Below are positions 50,561-60,487 of a stretch of 64,000 nt of DNA, piece after piece. A program made the translations under genes and the position numbers. The stretch covers positions 37,208 through 101,207 of the forward strand of contig CAVKOU010000006.1 of NCBI GenBank assembly GCA_963658085.1, read 5' to 3'. The notes under the pieces were generated by a model, which was not told the DNA's origin, did not search any database, and saw only the letters and a program-made list of their open reading frames with translations. Each line of letters opens with the position of its first letter. Position 1 is the first letter of the stretch. Source of the stretch: CAKRJP01 sp963658085. GTDB lineage: Bacteria; Bacillota; Clostridia; Lachnospirales; Lachnospiraceae.

Positions 50561-51337
50561 ATGGGGAAAAGCCTTAAAGGTAGAGAACTGGGTAAAGGCA
50601 TATCTCAAAGATGAGACGGCTATTATATCGCAAGATATACCGACATAAGCAATGAACCGAGTGCAAAAGACATTCCGTGATTTAGAAGATTGTAAAAAAT
50701 GGCTAAACGAGGAACTTAAATATAAAAAACCAAACAACTTAAATATTCCAAGTCAAATAAGCGTCAACGCATGGTTTGTATACTGGACAGATATTAAGAA
50801 ACGAACTGTAAGGGTGAACACTGTTAGGAACTATACAGAAAGTTACGAAGCGAATATCTCACCAGTTATAGGCGAAAAAAGATTACGAGACGTAACAAGT
50901 GTTGATTGCCAAACGATTATGAACAAGATGGCAGACCAAGGTTACAAGTCTAGTACAATCACGTTGACAAAGAACACGCTATATAATCTTCTGGAATATG
51001 CTTATGCGTATGATATCATTCTAAAAAATCCATGTAACAGGCTTGTAAAGAGTAACATTGGCAAGCGTTCTGAAAGCAAAACGGCACTAACTAGAAGTGA
51101 GCGAAAAATGTTTGTTGAAGCAATCAAGGGAACAGCATATGAATTACAATACCGATTTGTTATGCAAACAGGATTGAGAACTGGTGAGTTGGTGTATGGT
51201 CAACCGAAAAGCTAAAGTGGATACAGGAAAATTTAGGACACTCAAAGTTCGAAATGACTATGAACAGATATGTACATACAATGGATGAACAACGGGTAAG
51301 GGAAATGGATAAAATTTCGAATTTCCTTATCGTCTAA
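50561..51337 (+). pseudogene. Tn916-family tyrosine integrase, broken
   Basis: Three pieces. Starting at ATG 50561, MGKSLKGRELGKGISQR is stopped by TGA at 50612; the DGYYIARYTD follow-on is in the same frame. A frameshift near 50645 leads to the frame 50652-51215 (RVQKTFRDLEDCKKWL, SAM-like core-binding domain, TGLRTGEL with the first catalytic Arg). A jump then removes most of the catalytic domain, and the last part (51206-51337, LGHSKFEMTMNRYVHTMDE) carries the His and the catalytic Tyr. The gene cannot work. Intact relatives have about 400 residues. Confidence 0.9.
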
Positions 51338-51340
51338 CTC

Positions 51341-51370
51341 TGTACCACTAAATTGGTACAAAATGGTACA
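51341..51370. repeat. candidate integrase core sites (attachment-site half)
   Basis: TGTACCA (51341-51347) and TGGTACA (51354-51360) form an inverted repeat, with another TGGTACA at 51364-51370, starting 4 bases after the integrase stop. This is where an element end would be expected. Confidence 0.45.
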
Positions 51371-51437
51371 TATTTCACATAACAAAAAATGAAGAAATGC
51401 CGTATTTACGGCACTTGTAAGATTGGAGATTTAAAAA

Positions 51438-52538
51438 ATGAAACTAGGAATCGTAGGACTTCCAAATGTAGGAAAGAGTACTTTATTTAACTCGTTAACG
51501 AAAGCAGGGGCGTTGTCAGCGAATTACCCCTTTGCAACCATTGACCCGAATGTGGGGATTGTTTCTGTGCCGGATGATCGTATTGTAAAGCTTGGAGAAC
51601 TTTATCATACAAAAAAGGTAACACCGGCTACTATCGAATTTGTTGATATTGCAGGTTTGGTAAAGGGTGCCAGCAAAGGTGAAGGACTTGGAAATCAGTT
51701 CCTTGCGAATATTCGTGAGGTGGATGCGATTGTTCATGTGGTTCGTTGTTTTGATGATACAAACATCATTCACGTGGATGGCTCTGTGGATCCGGCCCGT
51801 GATATAGAGACTATTAATCTGGAGCTTATTTTCTCGGATATCGAGATCTTGGATCGCAGAATTGCAAAGATCTCTAAGCAGGCAAGGATGGATAAGACTC
51901 TTGCTAAAGAGCTGGAGCTTGTGGAGGCTGTTAAGGCTCACTTAGAAGATGGAAAGATGGCTAGAACCTTCGAAGTTCCGGAAGATGATGACATTAAGAT
52001 CTGGTACAAGGGCTATAATCTTTTGACTGCAAAGCCTACCATTTATGCAGCGAATGTAGCAGAAGATGATCTGGCCAGCGATGGAGTGGACAATCCTTAT
52101 GTTGAGAAAGTTCGTGCGATGGCTGCCGAAGAGGGAGCAGAAGTATTTGTAATCTGTGCCCAGATTGAGCAGGAGCTTGCGGATCTTGACGAGGAAGAAA
52201 AGAAAGAATATTTAGAAGACTTAGGAGTTGCTTCCAGTGGTTTGGATAAATTGGTAGCAGCAAGCTACTCTCTTCTTGGACTGATTTCTTTCCTGACTGC
52301 AGGAGAGGATGAGTGTCGGGCTTGGACCATTAAAAAAGGAACCAAGGCACCACAGGCAGCAGGAAAGATTCATACGGATTTTGAACGTGGATTCATTAAG
52401 GCAGAAGTAGTAAATTATCAGGATCTTTTGGACAATGGAAGCCTTTCTGCAGCAAGAGAAAAAGGAATTGTAGGTATGGAAGGTAAGGAATATGTAGTAA
52501 AAGATGGAGATGTTATTTTGTTTAGATTTAATGTCTAA
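51438..52538 (+). CDS. ychF: redox-regulated ATPase YchF
   Basis: A 366-residue OBG-family P-loop protein with ATP preference. Motifs: GIVGLPNVGKSTLFNSLT, NYPFATIDPNVG, DIAGLVKGASKGEGLGNQFL, NVAEDD in place of the GTPase NKxD, and the C-terminal TGS domain. It is the right neighbour of the decayed integrative element. RBS GGAG 9 bases upstream. Confidence 0.95.
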   Translation: MKLGIVGLPNVGKSTLFNSLTKAGALSANYPFATIDPNVGIVSVPDDRIVKLGELYHTKKVTPATIEFVDIAGLVKGASKGEGLGNQFLANIREVDAIVHVVRCFDDTNIIHVDGSVDPARDIETINLELIFSDIEILDRRIAKISKQARMDKTLAKELELVEAVKAHLEDGKMARTFEVPEDDDIKIWYKGYNLLTAKPTIYAANVAEDDLASDGVDNPYVEKVRAMAAEEGAEVFVICAQIEQELADLDEEEKKEYLEDLGVASSGLDKLVAASYSLLGLISFLTAGEDECRAWTIKKGTKAPQAAGKIHTDFERGFIKAEVVNYQDLLDNGSLSAAREKGIVGMEGKEYVVKDGDVILFRFNV

Positions 52539-52575
52539 AAGCAAGTCTTAAATTGCAGGAAGGAAGTACTTGTTT

Positions 52576-53451
52576 ATGACAAACAGCATTGAATTTCCTA
52601 ATTTAGGAATCCATCTTGAATCCGTTGGAAAGTCCTTGAATCTCTTTGGGTTTTCTATAGCGTACTATGGAGTTGTTATTGGATGTGGACTGCTTCTTGG
52701 GCTATTGATCGCCGTTTGGGAGGCAAAACGAACGGGGCAGAATACGGACAATTATTATGATATTGCAATCTACGGAGCCGTATTTGGAATCCTGGGAGCA
52801 AGAGCTTATTATGTGATCTTTTCCTGGGATATGTATAAGGATGATATCTTTAGTATATTTAATATCCGCCAGGGAGGGCTGGCCATTTACGGAGGTGTTA
52901 TAGCGGCAGTGATTACCGTTTTGGTCTATGCAAAGAGAAAGAAATTATCGGCTCCTCTTTTGATGGATACCGCCTGCCTGGGGTTAGTTACCGGGCAGAT
53001 GATCGGTCGTTGGGGCAACTTTTTCAACAGAGAAGCCTTTGGAGAATATACGAATTCTCTCTTTGCCATGAAGCTTCCGGTGGATGCAGTAAGAAGCGGG
53101 GATATTACGGAACTTATGACAAAGCACATGACCACGGAAAATGGAATTTCCTATATTCAGGTGCATCCGACTTTTTTATATGAGTCGTTGTGGTGTCTGA
53201 TGCTATTGGTTCTGTTGCTTTTGTATCACACCCATAAGAAATTTGACGGTGAAGTTTTTCTCATGTATTTGGGAGGATATGGACTGGGAAGATTTTGGAT
53301 CGAGGCACTTCGCACAGATCAGCTTTTGATCCCGGGTACCAGTCTTCCGGTATCTAGAGTATTGGCCGGAACCTTGGTGGTGGTTTCTGTTGGACTTATT
53401 ATTTATAACAGAAGAAAACTGATTCTTGACAAAGAGAAAAAAATCAGTTAG
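52576..53451 (+). CDS. lgt: prolipoprotein diacylglyceryl transferase
   Basis: A 291-residue, seven-helix membrane enzyme that attaches diacylglycerol to lipoprotein Cys. It contains the Lgt signature region GRWGNFFNREAFGEYT (Arg and Asn of the active site), the HPTFLYES motif, and GGYGLGRFWIEALRTDQL. ATG 52576 is preferred over the TTG at 52570. The next step enzyme (LspA-like) is at 682. Confidence 0.94.
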   Translation: MTNSIEFPNLGIHLESVGKSLNLFGFSIAYYGVVIGCGLLLGLLIAVWEAKRTGQNTDNYYDIAIYGAVFGILGARAYYVIFSWDMYKDDIFSIFNIRQGGLAIYGGVIAAVITVLVYAKRKKLSAPLLMDTACLGLVTGQMIGRWGNFFNREAFGEYTNSLFAMKLPVDAVRSGDITELMTKHMTTENGISYIQVHPTFLYESLWCLMLLVLLLLYHTHKKFDGEVFLMYLGGYGLGRFWIEALRTDQLLIPGTSLPVSRVLAGTLVVVSVGLIIYNRRKLILDKEKKIS

Positions 53452-53479
53452 TCTTTAACACGGATAGAAAAATAATAAT

Positions 53480-53768
53480 CAAAGGCTTGGAAAAGAAGAA
53501 GTAGTGAGTCATACACCCATACAGAAAGGTGCCGGTTGATGAGAGGCCCATGAAAGAATGATAAACGAATACATCTTGGAGCTGCACACCGAAACTGATG
53601 AAGTATAATTTCAGTAAGTAGGCTGTGACGGAGTGGCATACGTTAATATGCTGAGAGCTGTGAACACGCAGCTTGCTGAGGTCGGTCATGTAAGTGACTG
53701 ATGAAATAAGGTGGTAACGCGTATATACGCCCTTATCCGATGAACTTCGGATAAGGGCTTTTTTTATT
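53480..53768 (+). promoter_or_regulatory. T-box riboswitch for tyrS (Tyr specifier)
   Basis: Stem I region with specifier TAC at 53570-53572 (in GAATACATCTTGGAG). The conserved T-box core AGGTGGTAACGCG lies at 53709-53721, close to the consensus AGGGTGGNACCGCG. A terminator follows: GCCCTTATCCGA (53729-53740) with TCGGATAAGGGC (53747-53758) and T7. Uncharged tRNA-Tyr would stabilise the antiterminator and allow tyrS transcription. Confidence 0.93.
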
Positions 53769-53856
53769 CTATAAAGCATAGGAATAAAACAGTTGCAAAA
53801 TCACATTTTCAAGGTAAGCAAACTGCAAAAAATCAATCATAGAAAGGATAAGAAAC

Positions 53857-55080
53857 ATGGGAATTTATGAAGAATTGCAGGCGAGAGGACTTATCGCCCA
53901 GGTAACAGACGAGAAATTGATCAGAGACTTAGTAAACAACGGAAAGGCAACCTTCTACATCGGATTTGATCCAACAGCAGACAGCCTTCATGTAGGACAT
54001 TTTATGGCACTTTGTCTTATGAAACGTCTTCAGGAAGCAGGTAATAAGCCGATCGCGCTGATCGGAGGAGGAACTGCAATGATCGGTGATCCTTCCGGAA
54101 GAAGCGATATGCGTCAGATGATGACCCCGGAGACCATTCAGCATAACTGCGATTGTTTCAAAGAGCAGATGAGCAAATTCATCGATTTTTCTGAGGGAAA
54201 AGCTTTGATGGTAAATAATGCAGATTGGCTTTTGGGACTTAACTATGTAGGGGTACTTAGAGAAGTAGGAGCTCATTTCTCTGTCAATCGTATGCTGACT
54301 GCAGAGTGCTACAAGCAGAGAATGGAGAAGGGACTTAGCTTCTTAGAGTTTAACTACATGATCATGCAGAGCTATGACTTTTATGCATTGTTCCAGAAAT
54401 ACGGATGCAATCTTCAGTTTGGTGGAGATGACCAGTGGAGCAATATGCTTGGTGGTACGGAACTTATTCGTCGTAAACTTGGAAAAGATGCTTCCGCTAT
54501 GACTATTACATTGCTTCTAAACTCAGAAGGAAAGAAGATGGGTAAGACACAGAGCGGTGCTGTATGGCTTGATCCAAATAAGACATCTCCATTCGAGTTT
54601 TATCAGTACTGGAGAAATGTGGCAGATGCTGATGTGTTAAAATGTATCCGTATGCTGACTTTCCTTCCGCTAGAGGAAATCGACAAGATGGATGCCTGGG
54701 AAGGTGCGCAACTTAATACAGCAAAGGAAATCCTGGCTTATGAGCTGACAAAATTAGTTCATGGTGAGGAAGAGGCAGAGAAGGCACAGGCTGCTGCAAA
54801 AGCATTATTTAGCACAGGAGCAGCTGCGGATATGCCAAAGACAGAGCTTGGAGAAGAGGATCTCACAGATGGATCCATCGACATTATGACAATGCTTGTA
54901 AAAGCCGGACTTACATCCTCAAAATCAGAAGCTCGCCGTGCCGTACAGCAGGGCGGAGTATCTGTAGACGGAGAGAAGATTACAGATATTAACCATACAT
55001 TTGCAGGAGAGGACCTTGCAGGAGAAGGAATCGTTCTGAAAAAAGGTAAGAAGAATTTCCGTAAGGTATTAATGAAATAA
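53857..55080 (+). CDS. tyrS: tyrosyl-tRNA synthetase
   Basis: A 407-residue class I enzyme: DPTADSLHVGHFMAL (HIGH-like HVGH), QLQFGGDDQWSNMLGG-type segment, KMGKTQSGAVWLDP (KMSKS-like, here KMGKT), and a C-terminal S4 domain. The preceding T-box fits. A-rich simple sequence follows the stop. Confidence 0.95.
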   Translation: MGIYEELQARGLIAQVTDEKLIRDLVNNGKATFYIGFDPTADSLHVGHFMALCLMKRLQEAGNKPIALIGGGTAMIGDPSGRSDMRQMMTPETIQHNCDCFKEQMSKFIDFSEGKALMVNNADWLLGLNYVGVLREVGAHFSVNRMLTAECYKQRMEKGLSFLEFNYMIMQSYDFYALFQKYGCNLQFGGDDQWSNMLGGTELIRRKLGKDASAMTITLLLNSEGKKMGKTQSGAVWLDPNKTSPFEFYQYWRNVADADVLKCIRMLTFLPLEEIDKMDAWEGAQLNTAKEILAYELTKLVHGEEEAEKAQAAAKALFSTGAAADMPKTELGEEDLTDGSIDIMTMLVKAGLTSSKSEARRAVQQGGVSVDGEKITDINHTFAGEDLAGEGIVLKKGKKNFRKVLMK

Positions 55081-55173
55081 AGCATAAACGGAATAAAATA
55101 TAGACAGAATAAAGTACAGGATAGAAAATAAAGATAGATGGAATAAAGAATGTTTGAAGAGAAAGGAGCAATT

Positions 55174-55686
55174 ATGGCTTTTAAAGAAGTAGCGATTGAG
55201 AGCTTAGAATTTAACCCTTTTACCAAAATTTCCAAGGAATGGATGTTGGTAACAGCCGGCGATGAAAAGAAGAGCAATACTATGACAGCCAGCTGGGGCG
55301 GTGTTGGTATTATGTGGGCAAAGAATGTGGTGACAGCCTATATTCGTCCACAGCGTTATACCAAAGAATTTATGGATGCAAATGAATACTTTACGATCTC
55401 CTTTTTGCCGGAAGAACAAAGAAAGGCTTTGCAAATCTGTGGATCTGTTTCCGGAAAAAATGTGGAGGATAAGTGGAAAGAAGCAGGACTTACCCCTTAT
55501 TATGTGGATAAAACCACTGGAGTAGAAGAAGCGGAAATGATTTTTGTATGCAAGAAATTATACCATCAGACCATGAAACCGGAGTGTTTTGATGAGAAAG
55601 AAAATGATACAAAATGGTATCCGGAAAAAGATTACCATGAAATGTATATTGCAGAGATTACCAAGGTTCTTGTAAAAAAAGACTAG
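55174..55686 (+). CDS. flavin-reductase-like FMN-binding protein
   Basis: A 170-residue split-barrel flavoprotein: LVTAGDEKKSNTMTASWGGVGIMWAKN (FMN site typical of the PF01613 family) and FLPEEQRKALQICGSVSGKN. Members reduce or carry FMN; in anaerobes many are rubredoxin- or ferredoxin-linked. ATG 55174 has AAAGGAG 7 bases before it. It lies 93 bases after tyrS with no terminator between, so it may be co-transcribed, but the function is not linked. Confidence 0.88.
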   Translation: MAFKEVAIESLEFNPFTKISKEWMLVTAGDEKKSNTMTASWGGVGIMWAKNVVTAYIRPQRYTKEFMDANEYFTISFLPEEQRKALQICGSVSGKNVEDKWKEAGLTPYYVDKTTGVEEAEMIFVCKKLYHQTMKPECFDEKENDTKWYPEKDYHEMYIAEITKVLVKKD

Positions 55687-55772
55687 AAAAAGAAGATCAA
55701 AAATAAGAAGAAATAAGAAGACGGAAGATACTTGAGATCGAAAGAACATTAAGATTTTAAAGAAATATCAAA

Positions 55773-55815
55773 AAAGGATGTATCCACCAGGTAAACAGTG
55801 GATACATCCTTTTGC
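55773..55815. terminator. bidirectional terminator
   Basis: A perfect 15-bp stem (55773-55787 with 55798-55812), A and T runs on both sides. It ends the flavin-reductase gene and the permease operon. Confidence 0.92.
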
Positions 55816-55832
55816 TATGTCTGTAGTAATTT

Positions 55833-57008
55833 CTAAATCTCTTTTCCTTTTGTAACGATCACGTGGATCACAAATGGAACAAACAAGGTAATAAATGCCG
55901 CATATCCAAGGTATGCATAACCCTGTTTTACTACAGCCATAAGACCGAACTGGGCAATGGCGAAAGCTAAGAAGGTGAAAATAGCGGTAAATATAGCATT
56001 TCTCACAAGATGTCCTTTGGTCTTTTCCTCCTGAGATTTCTTCCGCTCAATAGCATTTACACAGCGTGTTACGATTCCGGAGATCATATTTACAGCTGTA
56101 GAAATGGAACCTAAAATAATCAAGATAGAAATGATTGGTGTCAAAAGTTTTGCGCCTACTCCGTTTTGTACCAAAACTAACATAGGTACAGTTGCGGTGG
56201 CGAGATCTGCCACGTAGGCAATGGCCAAGAGTCCCAGGATAGAAAGCTCCATGGCAAAAAAGTTGCACAGGAATATTCGGATAGCCGCCTGGTTAATCTG
56301 CTTTTCGTCGGTAACGTCCTCCATATGTTGGTACATAACGGAGACAGAAGCCAGTTGAAAGAAGAAATATAAAACAGCTGAGTACAGGGCCGGAGCAAAG
56401 GCGGTGCTTCCTGCGGATATTACCGGAAGTTCTCCGGAAGTCATTCGGTGAATGGAATCCATGATCGCATTCCACTGAGTAATAATATTTGGTACTAATA
56501 CCAATACTAATCCGATGATAATGAGCACACTTAAGGTGGATGCACATTTTCTGACAACATTGGTTCCGTACAGAGCAATGATGAAAATAAAGGCTGCAAT
56601 GATTACAGTGCAAAGCCAATAAGGAATTCCAAATAAAGTCTGAATGGTGGAACCGCCGGTGGCAAATGCAGCAGCAGAGGCGGTACCGATCATAATCAGG
56701 TAACATATTTCATATAGATTTGACATAACAGGCTTGGTCTTGCCATAGAGACTGTTAGAAAAACTTCGATAGTCGTAGGTCTTGTGCTTATATGCATAGC
56801 GCATACCATACCAGAAAAATAATGCATATAAGCCCTGCGTTACAAGAGGAAGAACCAGACACCAAATCCCGTAATTAATAAAATACTGATAAATCTGAGC
56901 GCCAGAGGCGAAGCCTCCTCCGAATTGTGTGGTAAATGCTACAAAGGCCAGTCCGGTGGCCAGAGGCATTTTGCTTTTGTCAACAAGTAGCGAGCTCGAG
57001 TGACTCAT
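55833..57008 (-). CDS. YkvI-like APC-superfamily permease
   Basis: A 391-residue membrane protein with about ten helices and the family's early motif FTTQFGGGFASGAQIYQYF (unwound first helix of the LeuT fold). Relatives named YkvI have no known substrate. It is last in the etfB-etfA-dehydrogenase unit, where related operons carry a lactate permease (LctP family); it therefore probably imports the hydroxyacid oxidised by the dehydrogenase (inference). Confidence 0.82.
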   Translation of the reverse strand: MSHSSSLLVDKSKMPLATGLAFVAFTTQFGGGFASGAQIYQYFINYGIWCLVLPLVTQGLYALFFWYGMRYAYKHKTYDYRSFSNSLYGKTKPVMSNLYEICYLIMIGTASAAAFATGGSTIQTLFGIPYWLCTVIIAAFIFIIALYGTNVVRKCASTLSVLIIIGLVLVLVPNIITQWNAIMDSIHRMTSGELPVISAGSTAFAPALYSAVLYFFFQLASVSVMYQHMEDVTDEKQINQAAIRIFLCNFFAMELSILGLLAIAYVADLATATVPMLVLVQNGVGAKLLTPIISILIILGSISTAVNMISGIVTRCVNAIERKKSQEEKTKGHLVRNAIFTAIFTFLAFAIAQFGLMAVVKQGYAYLGYAAFITLFVPFVIHVIVTKGKEI

Positions 57009-57029
57009 TTTTTATTTCCCCCGTATTTC

Positions 57030-58454
57030 CTAATTTTTGTTATTAAACTCGATGACTTTTCCGGGATTTAGGATTAATTTGTCATCGAAGGCAAGTTTGA
57101 TGGATTTGTAAAGAGCGATCATTCTCGGCCCTACAAATTCCTCTAAAAATTCCAGACGACCGTTTCCGATGCCATGCTCTCCGGAAAGCTGTCCCCCAAG
57201 TTCCTTAGAGAGGGCATATAGCTCTGTCAGGCTGGCATGGGTGGCGGATTTCCACTCTTCATCGGTCATCTGAGGGCCTCGCAACATCTCTGTGTGAATA
57301 TTTCCATCTCCGCAGTGACCGCAGGGTTCTACCCGAATGCCGTGGGAGAGAGCGATTTTTTTCGCTGCTTTTACATATTCTGCGATCTTGGCTCTTGGAA
57401 CTACCACATCACATTCTTCCTGGGAAACGGAATCGGCTTTCATTCCCTCTAAGATGGCGCCTCGCACATCCCAAACGGTAGCGGCTCTTTCAGGAGTAGC
57501 TGCGATGCAGCAGTCAATAGCACCGTGGGCCAGGGCAGATTCGGCGGCGGCTTCTAAGGCTTTGTTTAGTTCCTCTTTGCTGGATGCATCATACATTACG
57601 ATGAGTACAGCGTCGCCTTGCTTTACCGGAAACATTTTGTTTAAGTTTCTCTCTACAATATCAATGAGCTCTCGCTCTAAAAATTCAATAGCCGTTGGGA
57701 CAAAGGGAAGTGCCAAAACCTCCGGTACCATATCTGCACATTCTTCTAAGCTTTTAAATGGCATTACTAAAGTAGCAGAACAGCTAGGAGCAGGCAAAAG
57801 TTTTAATGTTACTTTTGTCAGGATGCATAGGGTTCCCTCGGAACCAATGATCAAATCCTTTACATCATATCCTGTCGTATTTTTTACCACATTGGAAGAG
57901 AATTCCAGGATGGATCCGTCTGGCATCACGGCCTCGATACAACGGACAAAATCTCTGGTAAGTCCGTAACGGACGGCCTTCATTCCTCCGGCGTTGGTGA
58001 TGACATTTCCTCCAATGGATGCGGTTTTTTCACCGGGATCCGGAGGATAGAAAAGCCCTTCGGCGGAGGCGGCTGCCTGAATATCGATAAGCAGGGCTCC
58101 GGGTTCTGCGGTAATGGTCTGGTTCTTGTGATCTACCGGAAAAATACGATTCATTCGCATAATGGATAACATGATGCCGCCATATTTACAGGTGGCTCCT
58201 CCCGCAAGACCGGTTCCTGCTCCACGGCAGACCACAGGGATATTCTCCTTGTAGGCATAGGCCATAATAGCGGAAACTTCTTCTTTGTTGATGACTTCTA
58301 CATAGAGCTCCGGAGGAAAAACTCCGTATTCCGGCATTTCGTCTTTGTAGTATTCTTTGGCGATGTCCTCCCCAACCCATACCCGGTCAGTATCTGTTAC
58401 TGAGCGGATATAATCAAAATCCTGGGAGGTCATTTTCTTATATGGATAGGCCAT
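57030..58454 (-). CDS. FAD-linked 2-hydroxyacid (lactate-type) dehydrogenase
   Basis: A 474-residue GlcD/D-lactate-dehydrogenase family flavoprotein. The FAD-binding PCMH domain has VVCRGAGTGLAGGATC and GLFYPPDPGEKTASIGGNVITNAGG; the C-terminal domain has EPCGHCGDGNIH and LSGEHGIGNGRLEFL. It oxidises a 2-hydroxyacid and passes electrons to the EtfAB pair encoded upstream (3 and 15 bases apart). The arrangement equals LctBCD of Acetobacterium woodii, which drives NAD reduction by lactate with ferredoxin oxidation. Lactate is likely but not proven. Confidence 0.9.
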   Translation of the reverse strand: MAYPYKKMTSQDFDYIRSVTDTDRVWVGEDIAKEYYKDEMPEYGVFPPELYVEVINKEEVSAIMAYAYKENIPVVCRGAGTGLAGGATCKYGGIMLSIMRMNRIFPVDHKNQTITAEPGALLIDIQAAASAEGLFYPPDPGEKTASIGGNVITNAGGMKAVRYGLTRDFVRCIEAVMPDGSILEFSSNVVKNTTGYDVKDLIIGSEGTLCILTKVTLKLLPAPSCSATLVMPFKSLEECADMVPEVLALPFVPTAIEFLERELIDIVERNLNKMFPVKQGDAVLIVMYDASSKEELNKALEAAAESALAHGAIDCCIAATPERAATVWDVRGAILEGMKADSVSQEECDVVVPRAKIAEYVKAAKKIALSHGIRVEPCGHCGDGNIHTEMLRGPQMTDEEWKSATHASLTELYALSKELGGQLSGEHGIGNGRLEFLEEFVGPRMIALYKSIKLAFDDKLILNPGKVIEFNNKN

Positions 58455-58457
58455 GAT

Positions 58458-59648
58458 CTAATCCTCCTTTCGATTCTTGATAAGGGCCGTAAATTTTGGA
58501 ACAATTTCATAAAGATCATCTACGATGCAGTAATCAGCAACCTTGAAAATCTGTGCATTTGGATCATTGTTAATGGCGACAATGCACTGAGAACCTTTCA
58601 TACAGGCGGTGAACTGGATAGCGCCGGAGACTCCGCAGGTGATGATAAGTTTTGGACGAACCGTTCGGCCGGAAAGCCCGATCTGATGAGCGGTATCTCC
58701 AAATCCATTTTCGATCATCGGCCTTGTAAATGCCAACTGACCACCCAGGGCCTCTGCCAGCTCCCTGCACATTTCAATATCTTTTTCTCCCTTTACACCT
58801 CGTCCGGCTACTACAAGGATATCCTCTTCCTCGATGGACTTTTCTTTCTTAATCTCTGTAGAGGAGAGAATGCGGATTCTGGAGTGTGACATTTTTTCAT
58901 TAACGTTACAGACTTCTATCACACCTGTTGGATTAGATACCTTTTCTGCCTTATCCATTACTTTGTAACGAACGGTGGCAAATTGCGGGCGGGATCTGGT
59001 AATGCCGATCTGAGCCATAATATTTCCGCCAAAGGCAGGCCGTATCTGGATCATATCAGTGTTAGGCCGAATGTCCAGGGTGGTGCAGTCGGCGGTAAGG
59101 CCTGTGTGGAACCTGGTGGAAAGCCTTGGAGCTAAAGAACGTCCCAGGGCTGTGGCTCCAATTAATACAGAGCTTGGTTTTTTTGCTGCGATACAATCAG
59201 CCACTGCATCGGTATAGCAGTCAGCCCGGAATCCTTCAAACCCTTCATCTTCGTAGACATAAACATGATCGACGCCATAGGGCAATAGCTTCTTCGCATT
59301 GTCTTTGGTGCCGGTTCCTCCTACCATGACACAATTTACTTCGTATCCCACTTTTGCAGCCATTTTTCTTGCTTCACCAATAAGTTCAAAGGTGACTGGG
59401 TGAATTTCTCCTAATTCCTGTTCTACGTAGATGAGAAAATGTTTCCACTCACTCTTATCTACGGATTTCGCCTTCTGCTCAAAACGGATGGCCTTCTCGG
59501 GGCAATTTCGAACACAGAGTCCGCACATCCTGCAATTTTCATTTACCTGGATACCACTTCCCTCGATAGCAAGAGCTCCGAAAGGACATTTCTCCACGCA
59601 TTTGCCGCAGAGGATACATTTATCTGAATCAAATCTTAAAAAATCCAT
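58458..59648 (-). CDS. electron-transfer flavoprotein alpha subunit with N-terminal ferredoxin domain
   Basis: 396 residues. The N-terminus has two 4Fe-4S motifs (CILCGKCVEKCPFGA and CRMCGLCVRNCPEKA, residues 15-50), then the Etf alpha domain and the C-terminal FAD domain with GRGVKGEKD, ITCGVSGAIQFTACMKGS and AINNDPNAQIFKVAD. Ferredoxin-fused EtfA is typical of bifurcating Etf complexes. It is the partner of the EtfB at 59664. Confidence 0.92.
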   Translation of the reverse strand: MDFLRFDSDKCILCGKCVEKCPFGALAIEGSGIQVNENCRMCGLCVRNCPEKAIRFEQKAKSVDKSEWKHFLIYVEQELGEIHPVTFELIGEARKMAAKVGYEVNCVMVGGTGTKDNAKKLLPYGVDHVYVYEDEGFEGFRADCYTDAVADCIAAKKPSSVLIGATALGRSLAPRLSTRFHTGLTADCTTLDIRPNTDMIQIRPAFGGNIMAQIGITRSRPQFATVRYKVMDKAEKVSNPTGVIEVCNVNEKMSHSRIRILSSTEIKKEKSIEEEDILVVAGRGVKGEKDIEMCRELAEALGGQLAFTRPMIENGFGDTAHQIGLSGRTVRPKLIITCGVSGAIQFTACMKGSQCIVAINNDPNAQIFKVADYCIVDDLYEIVPKFTALIKNRKED

Positions 59649-59663
59649 GGTTCTTTCTTCCTC

Positions 59664-60452
59664 CTATATGACTTTCTTCTTGGTCAGAGCAGAGAATAAG
59701 GCCTCCGCTTTCTCGGAAGAATCTCCCTCAAGGTATATCTGACCTTCGCTTTCCGGTGGAGCAAACATGCGATCCACAGAGGTAGGGGATCCCACCAGGC
59801 CATAGCGGCTAAGATCCTGATCCGGCATATCTTCAAAGCTCAAGATGCGGATCGGACGCTCCTTGGTGGCTTTTTGCAAAATATAGGAAGGAAGCCTTGG
59901 AACACAGGTATCTTTATCAATGGTCAACAGACAGGGGTAGGGGAGTTCTGAAACCTGAGATACCGTGACAAGATCCTGGCGAACCTGAATATGTGAATCT
60001 GTCACTTCTGTGATTTCGGCTACCCATGCGGCATGAGGGATGGACAAATGTTCTGCAATGGAAGGACCTACCTGGGCGGTATCACCGTCAGTGGTCTGTC
60101 TTCCGCAGATGATCAGGTCGACATCCTTGATTACCTGAATTCCCTGGGATAATGCATAGGAGGTGGCAAGTACATCTGCTCCTGCAAATTTTTTATCAGA
60201 AAGAATAATGGCATCGTCTGCTCCCATAGCGTAGGCATCCAGAATCATCTCCCGGGCCTGGGGAGGTCCCATAGTGAGAACGGTAACACTTCCTCCGACT
60301 TGTTCCTTGATATTAAGAGCTGTTTCCAGGGCAAACAGATCATAAGGATTGGTTCTTGTGTCACCAGACATACGTTTCATGGCTCCGGTTTCCGGATCAA
60401 TATCCACTTTAGAGGAAGCCGGAACCTGTTTCATACAAACTACAATCTTCAT
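59664..60452 (-). CDS. electron-transfer flavoprotein beta subunit
   Basis: 262 residues: KIVVCMKQVPASSKVDIDPETG, TVLTMGPPQAREMI, DAIILSDKKFAGADVLATS and ICGRQTTDGDTAQVGPSIAEHL. The bifurcating type holds an additional FAD next to NAD. First gene of the Lct-like operon. Confidence 0.92.
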   Translation of the reverse strand: MKIVVCMKQVPASSKVDIDPETGAMKRMSGDTRTNPYDLFALETALNIKEQVGGSVTVLTMGPPQAREMILDAYAMGADDAIILSDKKFAGADVLATSYALSQGIQVIKDVDLIICGRQTTDGDTAQVGPSIAEHLSIPHAAWVAEITEVTDSHIQVRQDLVTVSQVSELPYPCLLTIDKDTCVPRLPSYILQKATKERPIRILSFEDMPDQDLSRYGLVGSPTSVDRMFAPPESEGQIYLEGDSSEKAEALFSALTKKKVI

Positions 60453-60487
60453 TTACATATTTTCCTTTACTCTACAATGTTACTTTT

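Noticed and set aside
49062..51434. GGAGATTTAA at both sides of the decayed element as an att core
   Set aside because: The right copy is the ychF ribosome binding site and only 10 bases match, so coincidence or RBS similarity explains it as well.
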